Origin: Diabrotica undecimpunctata
Taxonomy: Eukaryota; Arthropoda; Insecta; Coleoptera; Chrysomelidae
Direction of reading: 5' to 3'
Assembly: GCF_040954645.1 (NCBI RefSeq)
Contig: NC_092805.1
Coordinates: forward strand, 73,517,186 to 73,581,185
DNA: 64,000 nucleotides
Under the pieces are notes generated by a model. It was given only the letters and a program-made list of their open reading frames with translations. It had not been told where the DNA came from and ran no database searches. Both the position numbers and the translations under genes were made by a program. Positions 47,455 to 59,170 of the stretch are shown here, piece by piece (positions within the stretch are counted from its first letter, which is position 1; every line of letters starts with the position of its first letter).

Positions 47455-48415
47455 TTTTTCTTCTTCTTCTTCTTTTTCTTTTTATATAGACATGACTCTG
47501 TCTGTTTTTCAATGTGCATCCAGTAAGTTACCGTTCCATGGTTTTCGTGGTCTTCCTACTGATCGTCTTCCTATTGCGTAACCGTCTCTTGCCGTCTCTA
47601 CTACTCTATTTGTTGTCGTTCGGCTTATATGATCGTTCAATTCTATTCTTCTATTTCTTAACCAGTTCTTGATGTTCTCCACCTTGCATCTACGTCGTAT
47701 ATCTGTACTTCTAGCTCTGTCCCATAGTGTCTTACCATCAATTTTTCTAAGTGTTTTTATCTCTGTTGTTTCTAACATCCTTTTTGTCCTCTCTCTGTCA
47801 GGTCTTGTTTCTGCTGCGTATGTCATTATTGATCTCATAACTGTTTTGTAAATTCTGCCTTTGGTTTCTTTCCCGATATTTTCATTTCTTCATATTGTTT
47901 TATTTAGGCAGCCTGCGGCTCTGTTTGCTCTATTCAGTGGATCTTTCACCTCAGTTTCGAGCTTTCCGTAGCTAGATAATGTGATACCTAGATATTTAAA
48001 CTCCATCACTTGTTCTATTATCTGACCTTCCAGCTCCAATTAACATCTTAGTAAACTTGCTGTTGTAACCATGCATTTTGTCTCTTTTGGGGAAATTAAC
48101 ATGTTAAATTTTCTGGCGGTTATATGAAATTGGTGTAGCATACGTTGTAACTCATCTTCACTTTGAAAGAATAGTATTGCGTCGTCTGCATAGCAGATTA
48201 TTTTAATTTGTTTTTCTCCCATTTGGTATCCTCTTTTATTTCTTACTTTTGTATTATTTCATCCATAATCCGGTTGAACAATAGAGGACTCAAAGAATCT
48301 CCCTGTCTTATCCCATTGCCAGCTTCAATAGGGTCGGTTAGTTCTTCCTCTACTTTTACTTTTATTGTGTTGTTTTGGTATATATTTTCGATTGTTTTGA
48401 TTATTCAATGAAATT
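47455..48415 (-). pseudogene. 5'-truncated LINE with YADD reverse transcriptase, (AAG)n-like tail
   Basis: Minus-strand reading: an RQGDSLSPLLFN-like block near 48315-48270, IICYADDAILF near 48205-48170 (catalytic aspartates), a KETKCMVT block, LGITLSSYG near 47990, then TYAAETRPDRERTKRML and VGRPRKPWNG near 47540. The stop is near 47509. The plus-strand TTCTTCTTCTTC at 47459-47475 is an AAG-type 3' tail, in the RTE style. Frameshifts near 48040 and 47830. RT upstream of RQGD is absent. Confidence 0.75.
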
Positions 48416-49065
48416 GACATTAATTTGATAGTCTCCATTTTATTAGTACTGATGGTATATAACTAGCATCTGTTGATACTATATATCAATTTGAACATGT
48501 GGAAGTAAGAGCACCCTCTTGTTAGTAATTTCAGTGTAAATTATGACAAAACCAGAAATAACCCATATTATTCTCCCCGTGTGATCTTAGTAGTTCCGTT
48601 GATTGAATAGTATAGGGTATCCAATATTTTAATCAACGGTATGTCAGAGGTTTATTAATTTTTATATATATTTGCAAAATGAAGAAGAAAGTTCAGTATA
48701 GGCAGTTAAAAAGCTGATCTGTCAATTTAAAAGTAAGAGCAAGTACCAACTTGTTGAAAAGCATACCATACACAAAAGGGATAATAAAATGTACTGCACA
48801 AACTATAGCGATATAAGCTAATTATCTATTAATTATTAGGACATACAGTATTTTTTTTAATACACCTGGAACGATTGAGTGAATAGGTAAACTATCAAAT
48901 AGGAGACTATTATTGTGGAATTAGAAAAACTAATAAATCGTTGATCAATTATTCACTATTAGGCAGTTAATGAGAAATGTTGGGAATACAATAAAAAACA
49001 TTAAACTAGTTATTTATAGATTTTAAACAAGCACTGATATAATCATAAGAATAAATCTATGAAAT
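48416..49065. other. Unassigned AT-rich DNA
   Basis: No coding, RNA or repeat signal recognised. Confidence 0.35.
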
Positions 49066-49215
49066 ACCATGGCAGAACTAGGCTTACCTAATAAACTAAT
49101 TAATTTAACAAGGAGTAATATACAAGTAAAGACTTCAAGGAAAACTGTCGACTTATTTTCAAATGTACTGCAAGGTTATTTAAAAAATGTGAATGACTTA
49201 GCGTACCACCTGTTT
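49066..49215 (+). pseudogene. LINE reverse-transcriptase scrap
   Basis: Plus-strand reading gives AELGLPNKLINLTRSNIQVK followed by FSNVLQG, which matches the segment just before the RQGD motif of many LINE RTs. It is 50 codons long and isolated. Confidence 0.55.
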
Positions 49216-50229
49216 TGAAAACTAAATATTATGAGACGAATTGGGGATATTATATTACACAAACTAAACGGCTTGCCTACAAAAAATATCAGGAAAATAT
49301 GATACGGTGGGAAAGACTAATGACTTTACAGCTAATTGCCACATAAGTATCAATGTAACTATAGCTCACAAAATGGGTTCAATTACATTGCAATTTTTAA
49401 ATTTTTCGTGATAAAATGAAGTGATTGATTGTTGTTTTGAAAAGGTAAGTTGTTTTTTATTTTTGTATTCCTATCATCTGATATTGTAATATCAACAACA
49501 TTTTTCATAATATATTCTAAAATAACGAAATTACTGATAACGAACAAAAGTTTTATTAACTTCTTGTTAATATAATTATGTAGAAATTTAGATTTTTATC
49601 TTGTTCTTACTATAGTGCTAAAGCACAAATGTAGTCATAGTCTACCGTATTTTTTTCATAGTGGTCATAGTTTTTAATTGTAGTATAGCTTATGTGTTTA
49701 TATTATGTACCCTGTGCTTTATGTTTATTATCCTTTATTGTATTGGAACATCTAGAAGTATAGCAATACATTTTAATTGTTGAACAAAAGAGAAAATAAA
49801 AACACTTTTTGTGGTGTGCCACTTAACCATACACAAAATCGTAAATAGTCAAATGGTAGTAAAAGTTTCCGATATAGGCCGCCAGACGGCAGAGGCATCG
49901 CCGCGCTCGATGTCTATACTATGAAATGTTTTTCATACAGTTTTTGGATCAGATTTTTTCAAAACATCAAATTACATCTTCTTTTTGCCTTTCTTTATTT
50001 AGGCTAACCGCTACTGTTTTTTTCTTCAGCGTTTCTTCTTAATCTACATTAATGTTATATTACAATTCTTTCTGGAACGAGCTATAATTTTTCTCAAATA
50101 ACCATTTTGTGTGGCTTAGTCGCCTTAAGGTTTAGCATGCTTTATCAGATGCTCTTTAAAGTCCCTTTTAATATTAATATTGTTTGAGAAATTTTTTCCA
50201 GATACTTATATTTCGTTTTGATTTTCAAT
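49216..50229. other. Unassigned DNA
   Basis: It includes 49290-49350, a diverged copy of 4060-4130 of the arm. Otherwise AT-rich with no recognised feature. A short GC-rich island lies at 49875-49910. Confidence 0.4.
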
Positions 50230-50420
50230 CTTCTTTTAATGTTAGTTTAAATGGTCTAGTAGTGTGTTCGTACAGTTCAGTTATAAGCAAAATTAGTTGT
50301 TGTTGTACACCTAATTCTTTTAGTATCAGTCATAAGTGTATCCATTTGACTCTTTGAAACGCTTTATGATAATCTATAAAACATATCCATAGTGGGATAT
50401 TGAATTCCCTAGACTTTTAT
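50230..50420 (-). pseudogene. LINE reverse-transcriptase scrap with A-motif region
   Basis: Minus-strand reading gives SREFNIPLWICFIDYHKAFQRV, matching the RT A-motif block (FIDYxKAFD) with Q where the usual aspartate stands. Only about 60 codons are recognisable. Confidence 0.55.
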
Positions 50421-52257
50421 ACTTTTTTTGGACTTTTATAATAATAGTTTTAAAATTAAATGTTTAGTGAAAATCTCTACGCGACTTTAATGCATTAAAT
50501 ATTTTAACTAAAAATCGACATATCTATTGAAATTAGACAGTAAAAAAGTATGTTATTAAAGATTTATTTATAAATTATTGTAGTTTAAATTCAACTACGC
50601 TATGAAACAAATATTGCATGTCATAAACTGCAGTAATCCAAAAATTACAAAGATCTCCGTGTTGTTTGAGTTTTTAATTTTAATTAGAATAGTTGGTCCT
50701 AAAAAGGACCGATTTGACAAAAAACATATTGAACGGGTGATTTAAGAATTAACGATTACTTAATTATTCATTACCCAGGGTACGCCCGATTGCGGTGGTC
50801 TTATTAGTACTTCAATTTTCGTGAACGCTTCTACTTTAAACTTCATAAAAAATGACTAATCTTTCACTTTTCTGTTACTGTTATTTTAAGACGATATTTC
50901 GAGTTAGATTTGTATAGTAATAACTATAGTCAAAATATAGTCTCTATAAGTAAATGAGTTTGTGGTATCGGTTACAACTCATATATATTGATAATGAGGA
51001 AATAAACAGGTTAAAATAGGTGTAGAAAATTTTACCTACATATATCGGCACCATTGTTCAGGAGATGGGTTTATCCCAGAGATCAAAGGTTACATACTTT
51101 TACAGGCGTATTCTAGGTTCTATTTATATATTTTTATTACTAAAAAAGTGTATTTATAATAAAGGCCTTAAGCTATCTGTAGATTCCATGAATATTAGAA
51201 TCTATGGAAATTAGCAAATTAAAAAATACAGACATAATTCTGAATGACCAACTTGAGACAAACAGTTATCCCCTCCTCAACTTATTCAGTTACAAAATAT
51301 GACGTGTAAACGCATACCTGTTTAATTGTTAGATAAAATGAATTTCCATCAAGTAACGGTCGAATCTATCACTTACTAAAAGAGTACGAAAAGACCTGCT
51401 TATGCTTTAGAGTATGGGTACTTTAGTACAAAGTACCCTTTGCTTTTGCCAATTGATTTGTCACTTTCTCAGCGATGAGTCTCCCTTTTGCTCATCAATA
51501 ATGTTCCCGCTCGATATAGTTATTCTAAGATATTCAGATTTCACTATATGCTCTACATTTGGCTTTATCTCCTATTAATTTACAACTACGACGAAATCTT
51601 TATAATATATCTGATGCATTGATATTAAAGTGGAGTAGAATACTTGGTAGATAATATTTATTTGTTTTGAGTATACTTATTTTACGACCTAGTACATAAA
51701 AAAATAAATACTTGTGTGCTCAGTGTTTTCTAAGTCTGTAAAACATAAACATGCTTCCATATTAGATTATACATTTATTAAGAATGTCCACTCTCTGAAT
51801 TGAAGTTTTTATCTTAAAATATGACTGTGTCCCACAATCTTTCACAAAAGTTATTCTTTTCTGAAATTTTCTGAATAAGGTTCAATAGGTTTTTATATTG
51901 TGTTTTAAGTTTTAATCTTTAAATCGGAGTTCATTTTTTGAAAAACTATAAACATGTGACAACAAATTGCTATATGAACGGCGTTATGCAGCACTAGACC
52001 CAGCCCCAATTTCTTAAATTGTGGATTATGGCGCTTTCTGGTGGAAAAGAGGAACAACAGGATAACATCAGATGTAGACCAAACAAAAGAAATTAGGACA
52101 CGCATTGAAATAGCACGTGCATTATTTTTAAAACTTTAAAAGTTTCTTTGTTTTCGGGATATAAAGTTAGAGCCTGAGAATGCTTCGATGTTACGTGTTC
52201 TCTACTTTTCTTTATGGCTTGGAAGCGTGAACACTATAACAAGTCCATCTGAATAAG

Positions 52258-52602
52258 TTGGCCGCCTTTGAATTTTGGTGTTACAGAAGAATCCTACGAA
52301 TATCATGGATTCAAAGAATGTCAAACGTGGAAGTAACTAGAATGATAGGAAATGGGGCGGAAATATTATTAACTATCAAAAGACGAAAACTTGAGTACTT
52401 AGGACATGTGATGAGAGGGCAAAAATACGCATTATTACAACTTATTATGCAAGGCAAAATCCGAGGAAAGCGAAATGTGGGAAGACGAAGAATATTCTGG
52501 CTTAAAAACTTAAGGGAATGGTTTGAATGCAGTAGTGCAGAACTTTATAGAGCGGCAGTCAACAGAGTCCGTATAGCCATGATGATTTCCAACCTTCGAT
52601 AG
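52258..52602 (+). pseudogene. LINE RT C-terminal fragment (right arm)
   Basis: Counterpart of 25272-25616, with 113 of 114 residues the same. YLGHVMRG and GRRRIFWLKNL motifs are present. Truncated at the 5' side. Confidence 0.75.
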
Positions 52603-52939
52603 AAGATGGAACTTAAAGAAGAAGATAGAAAAAGGCATACACTATCTACGTAATAAATCCCATTAACCTGTTAGTAACCGATAACCAGATATATTTAAAA
52701 AGATTAAGTACCTTTCTTTTTATTTTGGATTTTGAATTTTGCATAACTAGAGCAAGCGACTAATTTTTGTGTATTAGTTTTGAACCAAGCGCCTCTTGCG
52801 AGCGTTTTAATGATTGTAAATCGAATATTTGGAAACATATGTACATAAACGTGGTTAACAATGGTGACGTTGGCAACTTGTTAAGGCGTTTAGGTTAAGA
52901 AGTAGTGGCAGTTATTGCTTAAATTTTTCTATAATAGTC

Positions 52940-53310
52940 ACATTACAGAAGAGCTAACACAGAAAGAGAATACTTAACAAAAGACATAACATTAAGTAAA
53001 ATGTATGAATTGTATATTGAAGAAGCAGACAATGACCTTGTTAAATTTTCGTTTTACAAAAAAATGTTTTTAACACGATTTAATCTTCAAAGAAAAAAGT
53101 TGAAAAAAGATACTTGTAGTAGATGTGATTGTTTCGAATTAGAAATTAAAAATTGCGCAGATAACGAACAATTAAGCGTTAAAAAAAGAAAAAATGTGCA
53201 CTTAGAAGAAAGAAAGCTAGACATGAAGATAAGCAACGATCAACCAGAAGTGGAAACCTTTTGTTTTGATTTAAAGAAAAACTCTTCCCCTTTCTCGAAT
53301 TCTAATAAAT
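52940..53310 (+). pseudogene. Relict DUF7869-like transposase, N-terminal part (right arm)
   Basis: From about 52945 the reading is a SHYR-like segment, TLSKMYELYIEEA, CSRCDCFELEIK and FCFDLKK (first acidic position near 53265). It is cut by the Sola-like insertion at 53311 and resumes at 56380 with YYKRQL-type sequence. It preserves a slightly longer open frame than the left copy. Confidence 0.7.
53307..53310. repeat. Target-site duplication AAAT, left copy (Sola-like B)
   Basis: AAAT at 53307-53310 is repeated at 56376-56379. The left arm has one copy (opposite strand, 24568-24571). Confidence 0.85.
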
Positions 53311-56300
53311 CGTCGGTATACTGCGAAAACCAGGTAAATGACAAATTTTAAAATATTGAGTTAAGTATACCAAAATTCTCAGCTTTTTCCGCTCTACATA
53401 CAGGTAAAACCCAATAAATGATATGACTTACCATTCAGCAGATAATTTGTTATAATATATATATAATGTATGTATAATGTAATATATATATAACAATAAA
53501 CAAATAAGTTACACCTATTCAACTTTTCATTTTCAAATAAAACAATATATCGCTACTTACCTCCATAAAATTAAAGTTCTGTTGCATGTAAAACAAAGTA
53601 AGCCCACATATATTATTATGCCGGACAACAATATATTTCTACTACTGCAAACCATATTCAGTAAAAAGGTGATAAGTGTCTTTAATACATTTTACGTGTA
53701 TGATTTATTAAAATTTCTCTTTCATATCGACTAGTAAAAACCTTTAAGTACACTTACTTCATTCTACCTGAAAACGGGTTGAGTTAAAATTTAGAAATGG
53801 TTACTAAGCTAAACCCATAAATGATCTTTATAACAAATACACAGATAGAATAACTGAAGACAGCAGTTCAAATCTTGATGATTCTGAGAACAATATAGTC
53901 TCAATGATGGAATCCACTTTTGATAGTGACTTTTCAGATGTAGACCCCACATATCAGCCAAGTGAAGAGGGATCGCTCTCTCTAGGAAGTCTATATGATT
54001 TACACACAGCTGTCTTTGATAGCCTAAATGATAAGAAAAGAGATACTGAATTAGTACACCCACGAACAATTTAGTGTTAACTGAAACAGCTAGTTGGATA
54101 TTAAATCTACTTCTTGACAAAGTATGGAAAGACGTACGTCCACTAAAACGTTGGAGAAAAGTTAACCCCAAAGATTGGGTAATAAATGTCGCAAAAAGGA
54201 GGCGTGCTGAGGGTTTGCCTTATATGATAAAAAAAGACCATAGACCAGCAAAATTGCCAAAACCAGTTAATTGTTTAGAGTGCTTTTACAATTATGCCAG
54301 TTATTTCAGCGAAGATTACAGACAAAAAAAAGTGTTACTTTTCTTTGAATGGTCAAGACATACAGGTATGTGAGAAGTTTTTTTGTAACACACTTTGTAT
54401 ATCAGCGTCGTTAATACAAGATGTTGGAAGAAAAACTGATATTCTAGACTGTTATGCAGATACGGATAAAAGAGGCAAGCATACACCGTCAAATAAAACA
54501 AGCAGTAAAACCCGAAAAATCGTGAAGGCTCATATTGAATCTTTTCCAACCATGGGCCCACATTATATTCGCCAAAGTTCAAAGCGTAGATATTTGGACA
54601 AAAATTTAAGTATAAGAAAAATGTACCAACTTTTTATAAATGACTGTAAGCAGAAGAAACTGGAAGGTGTTAGCGAAATTACATATGGAAGAATATTTTC
54701 TAACGATTATAATTTAAGCTTTTCTGTTGCTAAAAAAGATCAATGTTGAGTTTGTAATAAATATGATAGGGCTAATCCAACTGACAAATCGGATTTAGAA
54801 GACAGTTAAAGAGAACATCAGAAAAGAAGTATGTAATCCTAAAAAACAAAATGATAAGAAAAGATCTAATGAACAACGGGATTTTGTTTCAATTACTTTC
54901 GATCTACAGGCCGTACTACAGATTCCAAGTGGATTGACTGGAAAACTATATTATTCTCGAAAATTATGTGTCTATAATTTGTGTGTATATGAAGCCGCAT
55001 TACCAAATGCAGCTTACTATTTTGACTGATCAGAAATTAACGGTAGACAAGGAAATTCTGAAATAGGAAGCATTATACTCTACTACTTATCAAAATGTGT
55101 TCCAGAATATGTAAGTGAAAAGTTTATTTTCTGATACCTGCAGAAGACAGAATCGCAATCAGCATATTGCAGCCTTACTATTATAGGATGTTCAAAACAT
55201 AGACCATTTAAATATTATTGAACACAAATTGAGTCTGGACATTCCTATATGGAAGTTGACTCTATGCAGAGTAGTATGGAAACCGCTAAAAAACACAGAT
55301 CTATCTATACGATGCCAGATTACTTGTCTATTTTTCAAAATGCAAGAGGAACTAAAAATATCAAGGTTGATGATAAAAAGTATGTATAGAACCATACAAA
55401 TGTAAAGAATTTAAATACTACGACTACGACTTTTATGATTTAAAAAATTTGTCACAGACTTTAATTAAAAACCGGACAAAAGACCAAAACGGCGAAAAAA
55501 TAATGTGGTTAGAGATAAAAGAATGAGATTCATGGAAGGAGAGACAAACAGAATCTATTTTAATTATGACATGTCAACAAGCTTCAATTATTTCCATACT
55601 GATACTGCACGGCAGTCAACAAAAAAAAGCACGCCAAGTTATCAACTAATACAAGCAATCTTGAAGAACTTAAGCGACTTTATGATGCACATTTGCCAAT
55701 TAGCATAGCAAAAAAAGAGAGATTTGGTACAGCTATGTGATAAGGTAGTGATACCGGAGGAATATCACGGGTGGTATCGTAATTTGAAAACGGGAAATGA
55801 TGTAACAGACATCTTGCCAGAGCCTGCTTTCAGTGACGAATCGGACGAGGAAGCCTCATAATAATATTGTTATTATTATATTCGAAATAAATTTGATTTT
55901 TTCTATAAAACTTCCTATTATTCATATAAATAATAACTATAACTACACACAGATGTTAATAAAATTTTCAGGGAAAACCAGTTTAAATGTCATAAATATC
56001 GACTAATACCTTAAAACATTGCTATTAGCTAGTAAAAGCCTCATATCTCGATTACAAAACTGGAAAATATTATACTTGGTTTATTATATTTGTGTTAAAT
56101 ATGTTATTTGAAGAGTAATTTATTTATTTAGATTTACAGGTAAAACCAGGTAAGTGATAGCATTTCCAACTTAAATTTAGGATTAGTCAGATAGGTGTCT
56201 CAACGTTTTTAAACTAATGATAGAGTATCATTTCAGATATATGCATCTTAAACTAGAATAACTCATATCAAAAACAAGCTGACTGCTTAACTCACAATAA

Positions 56301-56375
56301 AAAACTAAACTTTAGAAACGTTTTTTCTCGATTTCGGTATTCCGACATTTACCTGGTTTTCGCAGTATACCGACG
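53311..56375 (+). mobile_element. Sola-like DNA transposon B, 3.07 kb, decayed
   Basis: Terminal inverted repeats begin CGTCGGTATACTGCGAAAAC and extend about 32 bases with few or no differences. A 4-bp AAAT duplication and the empty site in the other arm establish the boundaries. It carries a heavily broken transposase related to, but distinct from, the one at 58564-61556. The length of the target duplication and the DDE-like motifs suggest the Sola superfamily. That assignment is from memory and needs a search. Confidence 0.82.
53860..55860 (+). pseudogene. Sola-like B transposase (DUF7869-like), heavily broken
   Basis: The pieces in order are an acidic N-terminal region rich in D/E/S (53850-53990), KRWRKVNPKDWVINVAKRRR near 54140-54200, a frameshift near 54325, then KVCEKFF-like, AHIESFPTMGPHYIR (54530-54575) and NLSIRKMYQLF to 54745. 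Next come a stop at the cysteine-cluster position, ITFDLQAVLQIP near 54890-54925 (first acidic residue), a SDTCRRQNRNQHIAALL-type block near 55130-55175 (second; GG of the family replaced by RR), and SGHSYMEVDSMQSSMETAKK near 55230-55290 (third). At least five stops or frameshifts. Non-functional. Confidence 0.7.
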
Positions 56376-56935
56376 AAATATTGTATATTATAAGCGTCAA
56401 TTATGTATTTACAACCTTGGTATCCATAGCGCCAAGGATAAAAAAGTCATTGTTATATTTGGATAGAAGGTGAAGCTGGTCGGGGAGCCCAGGACGTAGG
56501 CATTTGTCTTAAGAAACACATTGAAGAAAATGTTACTTCTGCAAAACATGTAATTTTGTGGTCAGACTCTTGTGGCGGCCAAAACCGCAGAATTAAAATA
56601 GTTTTGATTCTGAAAATGATTTTGGAAACTCATCCTACCATTGAAACAATTACATTACGCTATTTCTTTCCTAGTCATAGCTTTTACCCAATGGTAGTGA
56701 TTTTGGAGATTTTGAAAATGACCTAAAATTTCAACAACGTTTATATACCGTTGATGATTACCTAAACGTGATGAAAAAATTCCGTAAAAAGAACCCACTA
56801 GTAGTTCACAGAATGAAAAAAGAAGAATTCGTCAAGCTAAGAAGAAATACAAGCGAATCAACAGAAGAGACCAATTTAATAGATCTTGATAAAATATTAA
56901 AGTTAACAACTACAATTTCGTAAATATGGAACACT
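56376..56935 (+). pseudogene. Relict DUF7869-like transposase, core and C-terminal part (right arm)
   Basis: Continuation of 52940-53310: YYKRQLCIYNLGIH-like, WSDSCGGQNR near 56565-56590, THPTIE near 56630, SHSFYP near 56675, then frameshifted DYLNVMKKFRKKNPLVVHRM and NTSESTEETNLIDL near 56850-56885. Unlike the left arm it is uninterrupted across 56615, the unoccupied gypsy-1 site. Confidence 0.7.
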
Positions 56936-57039
56936 TTAAATATCTTAGATAAATAATCACGGTTAATAATAATGCCACCAAAGAAATACAGATCATAATT
57001 TAAACTTTTTACCCATTTTAATACATAGATGCTAATCAT

Positions 57040-57340
57040 GGACAATGACTAAAACGGATAAGGAAGAACTACGAATATTTGAAAGGAAAATAATAGGAAA
57101 ATTGTTTTAACCTCATTATCATATCGCTACAAATCCGTATAGAAGAAGAACACATACTTAATAAAGAAAGCTCATATAACGATATTGTTTAGGCAAATAA
57201 ATTGCTTAAGGTAGATCGTACACATGCATAGACGCCAAGATGTCAAACTTGTAAAACTGGTATGGAAGGAAGTTAGCACAGAAGAATACCACTTGGGCGT
57301 CTCAGTATGCAATGAAGAGAAAACATCCAATCATATCTCA
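57040..57340 (+). pseudogene. LINE RT C-terminal scrap (right-arm copy of 8650-8950)
   Basis: MTKTDKEELRIFERKI near 57045-57095, followed by a decayed segment. More than 98 percent identical to its left-arm partner. Confidence 0.55.
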
Positions 57341-57439
57341 AAAAATTAACATCGTGAAGGTTCTTCTCTGAACCCCATAACAAATGGCTAATCTTCTACT
57401 TTTCATTAAAAATTTAAATTTTAATAAGTCACGTAAATA

Positions 57440-58150
57440 ACGTTTTAAAAGTGCCTTTCCTGAGATAACTTTTTTTAAGCCTGGTTTGTTTGATTATATG
57501 TAATTGATTTGATAGTCCCCAACAGATGAGTATTGACTATAGGTAGGATAGCAGGTAGTTGAACAGGCATGTGTTGATAAATATGATGGGTCGGTAGAAA
57601 GTCTCATTATTCCTAAATCTGACCTCATGTTACCTTCCCCCTTCATTTGTGGAAGTCCTAAAGGCATTTTTTCTCTTGGGGCATCCTCCCAATTTAACTT
57701 GGCAATGTAGTTAGTATAGAGCCTTTGGATATAGCCAGCGCAACTTTAGCATTGAGATTTAGCTTCTTACACGACGTTGTTGTCTTTATATATGTGTTTG
57801 GCCTTGGCATTAGTTCCGTTCGGTATTGGTTAGTACGCGGACCTTTGTAAGTCGAAAAATACTTCTGATGGCTTTTCTAGCAATCCTGATCTAATTAATA
57901 CCTAAGTTTTACGTACATTGTTTTGTTAGCGTTCTGGCCACATATCCACACATTAGCACTGGTTTAATCACTGTTTTATATATCCTGATTTAAGAAAGTC
58001 GTATTAGACCTCTGAATTTAAAAGTATTATAAGAGTTATATATACATCAGTTAAATGTTGCAATCCTTTAAAATTATATGGGTCTATTGTTACGTTATGC
58101 CCTACTCTACGTCATCTCTTTTGTATGTTAAAGAACATTTTTATATGCTT
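57440..58150 (-). pseudogene. Decayed LINE C-terminal fragment (right-arm copy of A2)
   Basis: Inverse of 7789-8560. It ends at the unoccupied hAT site near 58147-58160. Confidence 0.6.
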
Positions 58151-58559
58151 TATTACTGACTATTAGACCGTTTTTTTTATGCTAATATCATTATTTTATA
58201 GTATTCTAATAATTTATGGATTAAATCCGGATAGCAAATTGATATTCTTCACTTTCTCGGAAAAATAATATTCTAACACACAAAATCCTATTAAATTGCC
58301 AAAACCTTCCTTGCATATTCTATTCACTCATGAGGGGCAGCAGCAATATCAGTACCATAATAAGGCGTATGGTACTGGACTGGCTAATCGTTGGATAATG
58401 GGAAGCATGAGTTTTAATGTTTTCGGGACTGTCATCTGTTAGCGGAGAGCAGAGATATTAGTACCAAGTTAATGCATATAGTAATTGTTGCTTGAACTTT
58501 ATTATTATTAAACAACACTATATTTTCTAGTAAAATCATCATGACTTTACAGTAAGACA

Positions 58560-58563
58560 AATT
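58560..58563. repeat. Target-site duplication AATT, left copy (Sola-like A)
   Basis: AATT is repeated at 61557-61560. The left arm reads AACT on the same strand sense at 4616-4620, one substitution away. Confidence 0.7.
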
Positions 58564-58574
58564 GGATGGTCTCA

Positions 58575-59170
58575 TGCCAGAGTGAACTATGTGCATTTTA
58601 TTTGTTTTAACTTTTTCATTTCCATTATGAGGCAAACTTTTGTTCTAAACTTATTCCAAAACGAACTATGTGAATAACAGAAAACATCAGCTGGAAATTA
58701 GTAAATTCTATTTAGCAAAAGGGTGGTAGTACTGGTAGTCATATGCCACAGTGAACCATCATCCAGTCCAAGATGGCTTCCCGTGCACATAGTTCACATC
58801 GTCATGACATTGTTGATAGAAATTCTAGTGAAGATGAACACGCTGATTTCAGTAATGGGTCTTCAGATGATTACCATCCAAGTTCTGATTCGGATATTAC
58901 AGAATCAGGTAAGATAATAATATTTATTGCCATAAAACTTCATTATCAAAGTTTGGTTATGTTTTGGAACGTTTCTTTTGCCAAAGTGAACCATGTGCAA
59001 ATTTATTTCTTGCAGTGTCCACTGGGAGTGCTAGTGAAATATGAGCAGTTATACCAACCTAAGAACATAGTATTTACCTATCTATATAAGAATGAAGCAA
59101 TATATTCCATTAATTTATATTGGAATTGTAAAAAAAAATTAAAATCACATAGTTCACTTTGGCAAAAGAG
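58575..59170. repeat. Subterminal repeats of Sola-like A, left cluster
   Basis: The word CCARAGTGAACYATGTGCA or variants occurs near 58577, 58655 (diverged), 58748, 58983 and, inverted, 59150. Related copies near the right end are at about 61295, 61321 and, inverted, 61532. Spacing and orientation suggest transposase binding sites. The cluster overlaps exon 1 and the intron. Confidence 0.7.
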